Assembly (NCBI GenBank): GCA_013365365.1
Contig: JABVXU010001007.1
Location: 1 to 12,312 of the forward strand
Reading direction: 5' to 3'
From: Cruorifilaria tuberocauda
Taxonomy: Eukaryota > Nematoda > Chromadorea > Rhabditida > Onchocercidae
DNA length: 12,312 nucleotides
Shown here: positions 1 to 7,500 of the stretch, in pieces
How the letters are laid out: each line of letters begins with the position of its first letter
Position numbering within the stretch: the first letter of the stretch is position 1
Made by a program: the position numbers and the translations under genes
The notes under the pieces: generated by a model
Told to the model about the DNA's origin: nothing
Database searches by the model: none
The model's input: only the letters and a program-made list of their open reading frames with translations

Positions 1-100
1 ATAATAATAATAATCAATAATAATCAATAATAATAATCAATAATATTAATAATTAATAATAATAATAATCAATAATAATAATTGATAATAATAGGAGTAA
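1..100. repeat. Imperfect AAT trinucleotide repeat
   Basis: The window opens inside a run of AAT/ATA triplets broken at intervals by a C (AATAATCAATAAT) and by a few TTAAT variants. The C interruptions recur every few triplets, so the local unit is closer to (AAT)n-C. The left end may continue beyond the window. This is a microsatellite with no coding potential. Confidence 0.9.
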
Positions 101-490
101 TATAAAAAGTGTTGAAATAATTTTAATGTAATCTATGTAATCTAATGTAATGTATCATAATCATGATATCACAATCATGATTACTGAAAATTCAAAAGGA
201 AAAAATAAAAGGTTGCATTTCTAACGGAATTTTTTTTTCTGCGATTACAATTTCGCAATTTGAAAAAAAAAGAGAAGGAATAGTGGCAGTAGTAAAAAGT
301 GAAATTTCATTTTATCAACGATAACAGATCAGTTATTCATCCCATTTTAAGTAATACATTATCAAACAAGAAAAGAGATCAAATGTACTTTAAGCGAATT
401 AAAAAGAAATGCGACTTTATTGATAAATTGTTTCATATCAGTTATCGAATATATAATATATCATAAAATCATTTTTAACAATCAATAAAA
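101..490. other. Unannotated A+T-rich sequence with one small hairpin
   Basis: There is no gene or array here. The items worth recording are a potential hairpin at 230-271 (nine T, then GCGA, an 8-nt loop, TCGC, and nine A after a short spacer) and the word GATAACAGATCA at 320-331, which recurs three more times downstream in the form GATAACWGATCA. Confidence 0.7.
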
Positions 491-740
491 ATTTTTTTGA
501 AACTTATCAAAAATCAAATTTAAATAATTCATATAATCATGATTTTCGTTCTCATATTTGAATACATTATTGCTAAATTTAAAATTTAATACTTTCAATT
601 ACCATAAAGTACAGTCATTGAATTTAAAGAATTCATAGAATCATGATTTTTATTCTCATATTTGAATACATTACTGCCAAATTTCAAATTTCAATACTTT
701 TTGAAACTTATCAAAAATCAAATTTAAATAATTCATATAT
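491..740. repeat. Degenerate ~102-bp tandem duplication
   Basis: A block beginning AATTTAAAtAATTCATA starts at 517, 621 and 721, giving periods of 104 and 100 bp. The first two copies share ATCATGATTTT, TTCTCATATTTGAATACATTA and CAAATTT-type segments. The third copy is truncated after about 20 bp. The segment TTTGAAACTTATCAAAAATC precedes both copy 1 and copy 3, which fixes the unit boundary. The copies differ by scattered substitutions, so this is an old duplication. It has no coding features. Confidence 0.85.
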
Positions 741-746
741 TCATAT

Positions 747-855
747 AAGAAATGATAAGGAATAGTTCTTATTTGATAATATCTAATTAATTTCATTAAC
801 TCCATTCATAATATCTAATTGATTCAATATTAATAACTATTCTTTATCATTTCTT
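747..855. repeat. Inverted repeat with 21-bp arms
   Basis: The left arm at 747-767 (AAGAAATGATAAGGAATAGTT) reads as the reverse complement of 835-855 with a single mismatch, around a 67-nt interior. The interior holds a second direct pair, ATAATATCTAATT, near 777 and 809. No target-site duplication is visible at the outer edges and there is no coding sequence, so a MITE-like origin is only a possibility. The arms could form a cruciform or RNA hairpin. Confidence 0.8.
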
Positions 856-905
856 AACTTTTTTCCAACCAATTACTTTAATAATACGCTACTTAGTGGC
901 GCAAT

Positions 906-932
906 TAAAATTAAAGTTAAAGTTAAAGTTAA
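906..932. repeat. TTAAAG hexamer repeat
   Basis: Three to four copies of TTAAAG follow one another and are bracketed by GCGCAATT on the left and AATCGC on the right. It is a short microsatellite. Confidence 0.8.
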
Positions 933-1045
933 TCGCAAAATGATCAAAAAAAAAAAGTTACAATGGAGTTTAAAATCAGAAAAAATGATGAGTCTACTGG
1001 GATTGCATAAAAATCTAAAATGACAATGAAAGAGTAATTATTCTG

Positions 1046-1047
1046 TT

Positions 1048-1081
<34 letters not shown>

Positions 1082-1099
1082 CCTTTCTCTCTTTTTCTC
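1046..1099. repeat. CT microsatellite / polypyrimidine tract
   Basis: A pure CT dinucleotide run spans about 1049-1072, followed by TTCTCTCTCCC-type interruptions, so the + strand is pyrimidine-only for about 50 nt. Mirror-symmetric tracts like this can adopt triplex (H-DNA) structure. That is general knowledge, not something shown here. Confidence 0.95.
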
Positions 1100-1120
1100 C
1101 ATCGTTAATAGCACACTATT

Positions 1121-1208
1121 TTGATAAGAATTTCAACTGATAAAATGATAAATGATAAAATGGTACTTTTTGATAAAGAATTACAATATAATTATCACTG
1201 ATAAAGAG
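1121..1208. promoter_or_regulatory. Homotypic cluster of TGATAA words
   Basis: Seven TGATAA/TTATCA hexamers lie within about 90 bp, mostly in the + orientation (for example TTGATAAG, CTGATAAA, ATGATAAATGATAAA). The hexamer fits the WGATAR consensus bound by GATA zinc-finger factors. A cluster like this can mark an enhancer, but in A+T-rich DNA it can also be a degraded TGATAAA microsatellite. No gene is visible nearby to assign it to. Confidence 0.35.
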
Positions 1209-1284
1209 CTAATAGGAACATTGCGTAAACAATAAGAAAAAATTAACTTCTGTTTGGATGATTTTAAGAGACATTATAAGGGAA

Positions 1285-1570
1285 TGTTTTTTTTTTGACC
1301 TGACCTCTCATAACCAGTTTTTTTGACTTGACCTCTCATAAATAGTTTTTTTGACTTGACCTCTCATAATTCGTTTTTTTTTTACTCTGTCCGTATACAA
1401 CAAATATTATGCATGTGTGTCGTAAGTTATAATTATTACAAAGTGATAACGAATGAATAGTATTGAATGATGAGTAATTACTAATATTATATAAATGACG
1501 AATAATTATTACTATTGAATGACCTGACCTCTCATAACTATTAATCTGACCTCTGATAATTAGTTTTTCA
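1285..1570. repeat. Poly-T plus GACCTGACCTCTCATAA minisatellite
   Basis: Three adjacent ~28-bp units (about 1287-1373) each consist of a T run followed by GACYTGACCTCTCATAA and a 3-5-nt tail. Two further units lie at 1520-1563, the last as CTGACCTCTGATAATTAG. The array and its following sequence appear twice: CTCTCATAATTCG-T(n) leading into CTCTGTCC at 1361-1390 aligns with CTCTGATAATTAG-T(n) leading into TTCTGTCT at 1551-1576, an offset of about 190 bp. The relatively C-rich core stands out from its surroundings. Confidence 0.85.
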
Positions 1571-2030
1571 TTCTGTCTTTACATAATATATATTATGTAC
1601 ATAAATTATTCTATAAAACAAATTAAACGTACGTGTAGTTATAGGCAATGATATATATCCCATTGTTTACGCTTACCTAAATGATTAAAAAAAAATCAAT
1701 AATTAATATTATTAATTATTAAATATTAAAATTGAAATAAATTAAAATTAAAATATTAAAAAATAAATTAAGCATAAGTAATTACAAGCAATTATCCATT
1801 ACTGCATTACTTACTTTGACGTAATCTTAAGTTATCCGTTAAAATAAGATAAATGTATGTGTAATTATAGATAATAATGTAAGTTCCATCCATTACTTAT
1901 GTCACTGATAAGAAATTAGAAATAAAATATTTCAAATGTGATTTTAAAATTGAAGAGAAAATAATTTTTAACATAATCTGGTAAAAGCAGGAAATATATC
2001 AGTGTGATGTATTAGTGTAATCCATTTGCT
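1571..2030. other. A+T-rich spacer with weak duplication
   Basis: No gene is visible. A diverged pair can be seen: ACGTACGTGTAGTTATAGGCAATGAT at about 1628-1653 resembles ATGTATGTGTAATTATAGATAATAAT at about 1852-1877, each followed by a CCAT-containing stretch. The stretch 1680-1775 is almost purely A/T and built from TTAAAAT and ATTAATA words. Confidence 0.6.
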
Positions 2031-2038
2031 TTAAAAAC

Positions 2039-2059
2039 AAAAAAAAAAAAAAAAAAAAA
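2039..2059. repeat. Poly-A run (21 A)
   Basis: Twenty-one consecutive A, preceded by AAAAAC and followed by GAAAGAGAG. It could be a simple mononucleotide repeat or the worn tail of a retroposed element. No upstream element body or flanking duplication supports the second reading. Confidence 0.95.
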
Positions 2060-2231
2060 GAAAGAGAGTAAATGGATAAGAATGAAATAAAATCTCTGAG
2101 TGATAACAGATCAAACAAGTTTTTTTTTTTTTGTTATCATATATCAATTGATAAGAAACATGAAAATGAAGTGATAACAGATGCACGACGTATGAAAAAG
2201 AAGATATCCGTATCACTACTGATAATCTAAC

Positions 2232-2480
2232 AGCAATACTGATAATTTAATAAGACAATTTAATCACTAAAATTACTGTTATCACATGATTGTAATTTTG
2301 CAACAATTAAATGATATCTTGAAGAGAAAAAGGGAGAGAGAGTAATAGTGATAATTTAGTAAGGCAACAATTTAATCACTGAATTACCGTTATCACTAAT
2401 GGAATTTGATAATATGATTATAATTTTGCAACAGTTATTTCCAAGAGTGATATTTCCAAGAAAAAAAGGAAGAGAGAGAA
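2232..2480. repeat. ~110-bp tandem duplication ending in a purine tract
   Basis: Copy 1 (about 2238-2342) and copy 2 (about 2349-2480) share, in order, TGATAATTTA, AATTTAATCACT, TTAC(C/T)GTTATCAC, ATGATTRTAATTTTGCAACA, a GATAT word, CAAGA/GAAGAG and a closing GGAGAGAGAG-type purine run. Copy 2 carries extra inserted sequence and the longer GA tract. The inverted pair GTGATAA / TTATCAC is kept in both. Confidence 0.85.
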
Positions 2481-2500
2481 AGAGAGAGAGAGAGAGAAAA
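2469..2500. repeat. GA microsatellite
   Basis: A GA dinucleotide run with one AAAG interruption, ending in AAAAG. It is the purine end of copy 2 of the duplication at 2232-2480, so it probably expanded after that duplication. Confidence 0.9.
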
Positions 2501-2670
2501 GAAAAAACAAGAAGTATAATATATTCTGATAAGTATGTTATCATTTAACAATATGAAGTGATAATATATGCATTACTTTTTTTTCCTTACTATTCATTAT
2601 TAAATTAAATAAATAATTTAAATTTTAAGAGTAAGAAAAATTTTAATTTCTGTTTTAAATCAAATTTATC

Positions 2671-2730
2671 GAATTGGAAGAGAGAGGAAGAAAAAGAAGA
2701 GATAAGAAGATAAGAAAGAGAAGATAAACA
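2671..2730. repeat. Purine-rich GAAGA/GATAAGA tract
   Basis: The + strand is nearly all purine for about 55 nt, with GATAAGA-type units repeated three times (GAGATAAGAAGATAAGAAAG). It lies directly upstream of the first hairpin element at 2766. Confidence 0.8.
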
Positions 2731-2765
2731 AAGAAATAAAAAATAAATTCCTTCAATTTACTGTG

Positions 2766-2889
2766 TGATAACATTTATTGATATTTTCATAATGACGTTT
2801 ACATGAGTATACTGATAACTGATCAGATATCAATAAATTATCATTTCATATCATTTGCATAAAGATTTTGTTAATGGAACGAAAGGATA
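2766..2889. repeat. Hairpin-forming dispersed element, copy 1
   Basis: This ~124-bp block recurs at 3551-3662. The left stem (2766-2784, TGATAACATTTATTGATAT) is complementary, allowing a 2-nt bulge, to the right stem (2827-2843, ATATCAATAAATTATCA). The intervening loop carries the palindrome CTGATCAG (2819-2826) and the word GATAACTGATCA. The conserved portion continues through TCATTTCATATCATT and TGGAACGAA. No target-site duplication or coding sequence was seen. A small non-autonomous repeat or a local segmental duplication would both fit. Confidence 0.85.
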
Positions 2890-3550
2890 ATTATAATATG
2901 AAGAAGTGATTGAGAAATGATTCATTTTATTTGCTAAGGAAAAAGAGTAAACAAAATTCATTTGTACCAAATCGATAATTAAAATTTATCAGAAGAAAGA
3001 AAGAGTTAACAAATAAAAAAGAAGAAAAATGAAATTTCCATCAGTGCTAATCAATATTGAAATGGATTAAATTATTTAAAATTTCTAATAAAAATCAAAT
3101 AATAATAGAAAATTATTTTTTGTATGCTTAATTATAGCAATTATTGATTGATTGATTGATATCTATTTTTCATTGGAAAAATTTAATCGTTAAAGAGAAA
3201 TGATAAAAATTATCTAAAAATAATCCCGTACTTAAATCAAGTACTTAAATTAATTAAAATTAATTAAAACAAAATTAATAGATAATGAGAAAAGTCGAAA
3301 AGTAAACCGGAATTTTTTTTAATGATACGAATTGCTGAATTGTAGTGAAATTATGAAAGGATAAGAGAAAGAAAAAAATAGTAAAAATAAAATTTCTGAA
3401 TAATTTTTTTTTTATTCTTCAAATTATTATTTTTAGCTCTTCAATCATTCTATTTTATTGATAAGTAAGTTTTAGAATAAAAAATTAAATAAGTAAATTT
3501 TGGAAGTAATTTTTGATAAAATTTCAATTAATTATTCCTTTAGTTTATTA
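2890..3550. other. A+T-rich spacer between the hairpin copies
   Basis: There is no gene. The only local structures are a TTGA tetranucleotide run at 3142-3160 (see next entry), a pair of GTACTTAAAT words at about 3228 and 3240, and TTAATTAAAA repeats at 3250-3280. Confidence 0.7.
3142..3160. repeat. TTGA tetranucleotide repeat
   Basis: Four to five uninterrupted TTGA units followed by TATC. It is a short microsatellite. Confidence 0.85.
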
Positions 3551-3662
3551 TGATAACGTTTATTGATATGTTCACAATGAGTATACTGATAACTGATCAG
3601 ATATCAATAAATTATCATTTCATATCATTCCCAAAAAGATTTTTTCATGGAACGAAGGGATA
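3551..3662. repeat. Hairpin-forming dispersed element, copy 2
   Basis: This is the second copy of the element at 2766-2889, in the same orientation and offset 785 bp. A 53-bp stretch (3577-3629 against 2803-2855) is identical by eye. The stems are TGATAACGTTTATTGATAT (3551-3569) and ATATCAATAAATTATCA (3601-3617). This copy lacks 11 bp present in copy 1, and the gap falls exactly between two ATGA words, which is the mark of a slippage or microhomology deletion. Upstream, both copies are preceded by a weakly similar AATT-CCTT-TTTA stretch. Confidence 0.85.
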
Positions 3663-3746
3663 GAATAAAATGTCATACTAACATTTCATACATTTTATTC
3701 ATTCATTTCTAATTTTAATTTGTTCAATGTTTTCCTTTCTTTCAAG

Positions 3747-3810
3747 CTCTCTCTCCATCTCTCACTCTCTGTCTCTCTCTCTCTCCCTCTTTCTCTCTTT
3801 CTTTCTCTCT
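3747..3810. repeat. CT-rich microsatellite
   Basis: About 64 nt of CTCT with CCAT, CA and G interruptions early and TTT interruptions late. A purine segment (AAGAGG, then AGAAGGAGAAGAG) follows at once and is partly complementary, so a weak fold-back is possible. Confidence 0.9.
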
Positions 3811-4480
3811 AAGAGGAATTTATTAGAAGGAGAAGAGTAATTATGATAAATGTTAAATTAAATCGTTACTTTTCAAAAAACTTTTATCTACCGAAAATTT
3901 AATCAAAGTACCTCCTAATTTCTTTCTAATTTTAAATTTGAAATTATTGTTAAATTATACAGAGCTCAAATTTATTATGAAAAATGATATTTTGTGTATT
4001 GGATATATTGAAATTGAATTATACTAAATGACTAAAGTAATACAACGAAAAAATAATATAAATATCAAAATCATTACTTTAGCTGCTGTTAAATTAAAAT
4101 TAATAAAAATATCAAAGTTATTACTTTAATCACTATTATAAATAATAATTGCTGATTATTTCTAATTAATAAAGTTTCAACATTCTCAAAACAAATTATA
4201 TTCTTGTTGAGATTTTTTTTCGAATCTAAAATTTCATGAAATTCCATCAAGCTATAACATTTTCTCCCGTTATCTTTGTTAACGAATCATAAATTAAATC
4301 ATAAATCATGATAATCAACAATTAGATATGATAATTCTAAACATACTCTAACTAATTTTTTAATTTGAATTAAACATTTCAAATAGCTCTAAACTGTTAT
4401 ACTTAAATTAAATATACTTATGCTAACAAAATATTAACATATACTATATCAGGTAAAATATTATATTTTTCGTACTTCAT
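3811..4480. repeat. A+T-rich region with a ~53-bp repeat pair
   Basis: There is no gene. ATATCAAAATCATTACTTTA at about 4063-4082 and ATATCAAAGTTATTACTTTA at about 4109-4128 form a short duplication, separated by AATTAAAATTAATAAA. ATCATAAATTAAATCATAAATC at about 4287 is a small internal repeat. Everything else is unstructured A/T sequence. Confidence 0.6.
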
Positions 4481-4828
4481 TCAAATGAAATTTAAATATT
4501 ATAACGAATATGAACATCTAAATATCATTATTTTAATTATAATTATCAATTAGACGAAACAACAATTAATCATGATTATAATTAAATCCTTAATTTACTG
4601 CATATTTTCAAATGAAATTTAAATATAATAACTAATGTACAAATAGAAGACATGTTAAATTATCATTATTTTAATCATAATTACCAATTAGACGAAACAA
4701 CAATTAATCATGATTATAATTAAATCCTTAATTTACTGCATATTTTCAAATGAAATTTGAATATAATAACTTATACACAAGTAGATATTTTATTTAATCA
4801 TTATCATTATTTTAATCATAATTACTAA
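4481..4828. repeat. 127/138-bp tandem repeat, 2.6 copies
   Basis: Units begin with TCAAATGAAATTT at 4481, 4608 and 4746. Units 1 and 2 are nearly identical from CATTATTTTAAT through CAATTAGACGAAACAACAATT, the 12-bp palindrome TAATCATGATTA (4567-4578 and 4705-4716), ATAATTAAATCC and TTAATTTACTGCATATTTTC. Unit 3 diverges after the ATTATTTTAATCATAATTA part. The 11-bp length difference between units 1 and 2 lies in the variable segment just upstream of CATTATTTTAAT. The high identity implies a recent duplication. Confidence 0.92.
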
Positions 4829-5078
4829 TTAAAATTAAAATCTAACATATTGCTAATTCAAAAATCATAAGAGGAAAGGGATAAGAGAGAAGAACAGATG
4901 TATGTGATGATATATCTCAACTAGCAAATGAGAAATATATATATATTTATTTAAATATCAATATTTCAATTATAACTATTAATTAAAATTAAAATCCATG
5001 ATATGACGAATTCAAAAAGCACAGGAAATGAGAACAGATAAATATATATGTGTGATAATAATATATCTCAAAGAGAGG
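4820..5078. repeat. ~150-bp direct duplication
   Basis: The block at about 4820-4932 recurs at about 4972-5078. Shared words in order are ACTA-TTAATTAAAATTAAAATC, an ATGAC/TTGC variant then GAATTCAAAAA or TAATTCAAAAA, GAGAACAGAT or AGAACAGAT, TATGTGATGATATATCTCAA or TGTGATAATAATATATCTCAA. A short AT run (4935-4946) separates them. The left end overlaps the last unit of the neighbouring 127/138-bp array, so the two families abut. Confidence 0.8.
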
Positions 5079-5086
5079 GAACAAAG

Positions 5087-5113
5087 CGAGAGAGAGAGAG
5101 AGAGAGAGAGAGA
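5087..5113. repeat. GA microsatellite
   Basis: About thirteen GA dinucleotides, with no interruption. It sits inside two overlapping opposite-strand open frames (4989-5408 and 5028-5306) and supplies their RE or SL dipeptide runs, which is one reason to reject both. Confidence 0.95.
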
Positions 5114-5395
5114 AGAAAACCCAAAATTCATTGTCATTCTCATTCATCTTACAATAGTTTACGGTTTGATTGATTATCATCGTGAAACAACAGAAGGTCA
5201 TTTTTTGCGATATTTGTTGACATCTGCAAAAAAAAAATTCATCTTTTTCTCTCCTTTTCTTTTTTTCTTTACGAATATTTTGAAAAAAAAAGGGGAGAAT
5301 AAATAACCAAACCGAAAATAACAACAATTTAAAAAAAAAAGAGAAATTCATCAACAATAGATGATTATGACCCAATAAATGACCTTTTATCAAGT
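5114..5395. other. Spacer with no supported feature
   Basis: Nothing beyond homopolymer runs of A and T and a short pyrimidine stretch near 5240-5270. The least A/T-biased part, 5120-5220, still has no credible exon: no reading frame keeps ordinary residue composition for more than about 30 codons. Confidence 0.5.
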
Positions 5396-5607
5396 AAAAA
5401 AGAACCAAAAATTCAATTTACTAAAAAAAATTATCTTTTAATTGAAATAATTTTTACAATCAAAATAATCATATTTTATAGCTTAGTAAAAGAAATTTGA
5501 ATTTTACTTTAACTTTTAAGTAAATAATAAATAACCCTTTATATTAATACCTTTTGCATTAAATAAAAGGAACAAAAATTTCATTCACTAAAAAAAAAAT
5601 TGTTTTT
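5396..5607. repeat. Diverged ~169-bp spaced duplication
   Basis: AAAAAGAACCAAAAATTCAATTTACT followed by an A run and TTATCTTTT at 5396-5438 aligns with AAAAGGAACAAAAATTTCATTCACT, an A run and TTGTTTTT at 5565-5607. CCTTTTATCAAG and CCTTTTGCATT precede the two copies. The similarity is moderate and could be partly composition-driven. Confidence 0.5.
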
Positions 5608-6187
5608 CATTTTTAAATGAATTACTGAAAGTGTGAAAATAAAAATTTCCATGAACAGATTAATAAAATAAACGAAAACGAAATCAATTAATCAATTAAT
5701 CAATTAATTAATATGAAATATAAATCGAAAATAAAAAAATATGAAGTTTAATATCTACAAATGAATAGATGGATGAATGGATAAATTAAAACAAATGGAA
5801 ATAAAATTAAAAATTTAATAATTATCAACGATTTTATCTAATTAATAGATAAATAACATTTTATTACTTTCTAATTAAATCCTACTTATCTTAATTGAAA
5901 AATCTTACTTAATCTTACTTAATAGCATTATCGAAGTAATGTCTTTAGCTCTATTGCTCTAGAAGGAAAAAAACGTAGCAAACAGTATTATCATTTATCA
6001 ATGATAGAGAGTTAAATGTTATCAATCAATAACATTACTCCTCCTCCATAAAGCTATCAGTAAAATAGTAAATCCAAATTTAGGCCCAAAAGATACAGAT
6101 ATGAAAATGACCTGTCTCACGCCAATCAAAATAATTTCTCTTATTTTTTGAAGAAAAAAAAATTGATAACATTTCCTTATCATTAGA
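5608..6187. other. A+T-rich region with small repeats
   Basis: There is no gene. Recorded structure: an 8-bp TTAATCAA repeat at 5683-5711, a GATG/AATG-type run at about 5760-5786, two CTTACTTAAT words at about 5900-5922, and a TTATCATTTATCAATGATAG inverted pair near 5989. Confidence 0.6.
5683..5711. repeat. TTAATCAA 8-bp repeat
   Basis: Three perfect units followed by TTAATTAATA. Because TTAA is self-complementary, the run is close to palindromic throughout. Confidence 0.85.
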
Positions 6188-6292
6188 TGCATTTAATAAA
6201 CAAGCATTTAGTAAACAAAAAAATTTCAAAGTAAACAAATTTAGTAAACAAAAAAATTTCAAGCATTTAGTAAACAAAGAAATGGAAGCATT
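6188..6292. repeat. AAGCATTTAGTAAACAAA minisatellite
   Basis: GCATTTA(A/G)TAAACAA occurs at about 6189, 6203 and 6263, with shortened AAAGTAAACAAATTTAGTAAACAAA forms between. AAAAAAATTTCAA follows two of the units. The unit is about 26 bp with internal deletions. The minus-strand reading gives repeated LFT/KCLKFFCLLN peptide, an artefact of the repeat. Confidence 0.85.
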
Positions 6293-6420
6293 GGAAAAAA
6301 CATTAGGATAATATGGTAATGATAGGTAATATACTGTATTAGTGAAAATGTAAAATACCGTAAGTACAAGGAAAAAAGTGTTAGAGAGATTGTAAAAGCA
6401 TAGGAAGAAAAAAGCGTACG

Positions 6421-6920
6421 GGAATAATTTAATCGTGGAATAGAATAGATAAGGGAATAACATAATATTGGAATAGAAAAGGTAAAGGAATAATTTGATA
6501 TTAATAGAAAAGGTAAGTGAATAATTTAATGGTGGAATAGAAAAAGTAAGAGAATGATTTAATATTGGAATAGAAAAGGTAAAGGAATAATTTGATATTA
6601 ATAGAAAAGGTAAGTGAATAATTTAGTATTGGAATAGAAAAGGTGAAAGAATAATTTAATACTGGAATAGAAAAGTAAGGGAATAACTTAATATTGGAAT
6701 AGAAAAGTAAGGGAATAACTTAATATTGGAATAGATAAGGTAAAGAAATAACTTAATACTGGAATAGAAAACTAAGAGAATAACTTAATATTGGAATAGA
6801 TAAGGTAAAGAAATAACTTAATACTGGAATAGAAAAGTAAGAGAATAACTTAATATTGGAATAAGAAAGTAAGAAGGTAAAGGAATAACTTTACTCTAGG
6901 AAAATAAGAAGGAAATAATT
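6421..6920. repeat. 15-unit ~32-bp minisatellite with higher-order structure
   Basis: Units of 31-33 bp begin GGAATAA or a variant (AGAATAA, TGAATAA, GAAATAA) at 6421, 6454, 6487, 6518, 6551, 6584, 6615, 6648, 6680, 6712, 6745, 6777, 6810, 6842 and 6882. The common pattern is RRAATAAYTTAATAYTGG, then AATAGAAAAG, then GTAAR. Units 2-3-4 are repeated as units 5-6-7, a 97-bp trimer (6454-6550 against 6551-6647) marked by the shortened GATATTAATAG unit. Units 10-11 are repeated as 12-13, a 65-bp dimer. The 3' units change TTTAAT to CTTAAT together, showing local homogenisation. The last units decay into flanking sequence. Confidence 0.95.
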
Positions 6921-6938
6921 TAAAAATGACACCAATCC

Positions 6939-7500
6939 TACTGCTTTCCTCAATTACCAATGATATGTATATGTGTGCATGCATGTCAGTGTGCAACTAT
7001 GTGTGTGTATGTGCGCATGTGTACTTTTCCAATTGTTAATGAATGTATATGTGCATGTGCATGTGCATGTATGTGAGTATGTGTGCATGTCTATATGTGT
7101 GCATTATGCAGCTAGCTTATGGCTTTATTTGGTTAACAATGAATATACAAATACGTTTATGTATGCCTGTATATGTGTATGTGTATGTGTATGTGTAATG
7201 CATGTGTATGTATGCATGAGTATATTGTGCCAATCAGTATATATACTATATATAAATGTATATGTGCGTGCCTATATGTTCGTACGTGTATCTATGCGTG
7301 CGTGTGTGTGTATGGCATGCGTGTATGTGCGTATATGTACAGCTAGACTATTGCTTTATTCAATCGTTAATAAATGTATAAATATATGTACATGAGCATA
7401 TGTATGTGTGTGTATGTGTGCATGTATGCATGTATGTGCATGTGCGTATGTATACCTCTAGACTATATCGCTTTATCGATGAATATTTTACATACATATA
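6939..7500. repeat. G+T-rich array, left part with A+T-rich punctuation
   Basis: TATG/TGTGCATG-type alternating purine-pyrimidine DNA is interrupted at irregular intervals by related A+T-rich blocks. These read roughly CAGCTAGAC-TAT-TGCTTTATT-CAAT-GTTAATAAATGTATA and lie near 6939 (CTGCTTTCCTCAATTACCAATG), 7025, 7109, 7339 and 7453. Each block contains TTT then a CAAT/CGAT word, and then returns to TATATGTG. So the left part is a long-period repeat of 'GT stretch plus spacer block' with unequal lengths (about 80-230 bp). Open frames here are products of low complexity. Confidence 0.75.

Larger units (their letters stand above)
2097..2575. promoter_or_regulatory. Second dense TGATAA cluster
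   Basis: Thirteen TGATAA/TTATCA hexamers occur in about 480 bp on both strands. Most are extended to GTGATAAC or GTTATCAC, so many sit as facing pairs that can fold back on each other (for example TGATAAC at 2101 against GTTATCA at 2133-2139, across a T run). Part of the density comes from the tandem duplication described next. It is a GATA-factor-like cluster by sequence only; function is unproven. Confidence 0.35.

Noticed and set aside
2031..2544. 61- and 62-codon minus frames at 2031-2216 and 2356-2544
   Set aside because: Phe- and Ser/Leu-rich peptides from the poly-A and GA tracts; no coding signature.
747..3662. Inverted-repeat and hairpin elements as classified DNA transposons (MITEs)
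   Set aside because: No target-site duplications or known terminal motifs at the edges, so they are recorded as repeats without a transposon family.
4989..5408. 139-codon minus frame and 92-codon plus frame (5028-5306)
   Set aside because: They overlap on opposite strands. Both depend on the GA microsatellite and on A/T homopolymers (SLSLSL, EREREE, FFF, KKK), with no domain or motif.
6080..6463. 127-codon minus-strand frame resembling a hydrophobic membrane protein
   Set aside because: The hydrophobic F/L/Y content is what A+T-rich antisense codons give. Part of the frame is the 6188-6292 minisatellite and its start lies in the next array.
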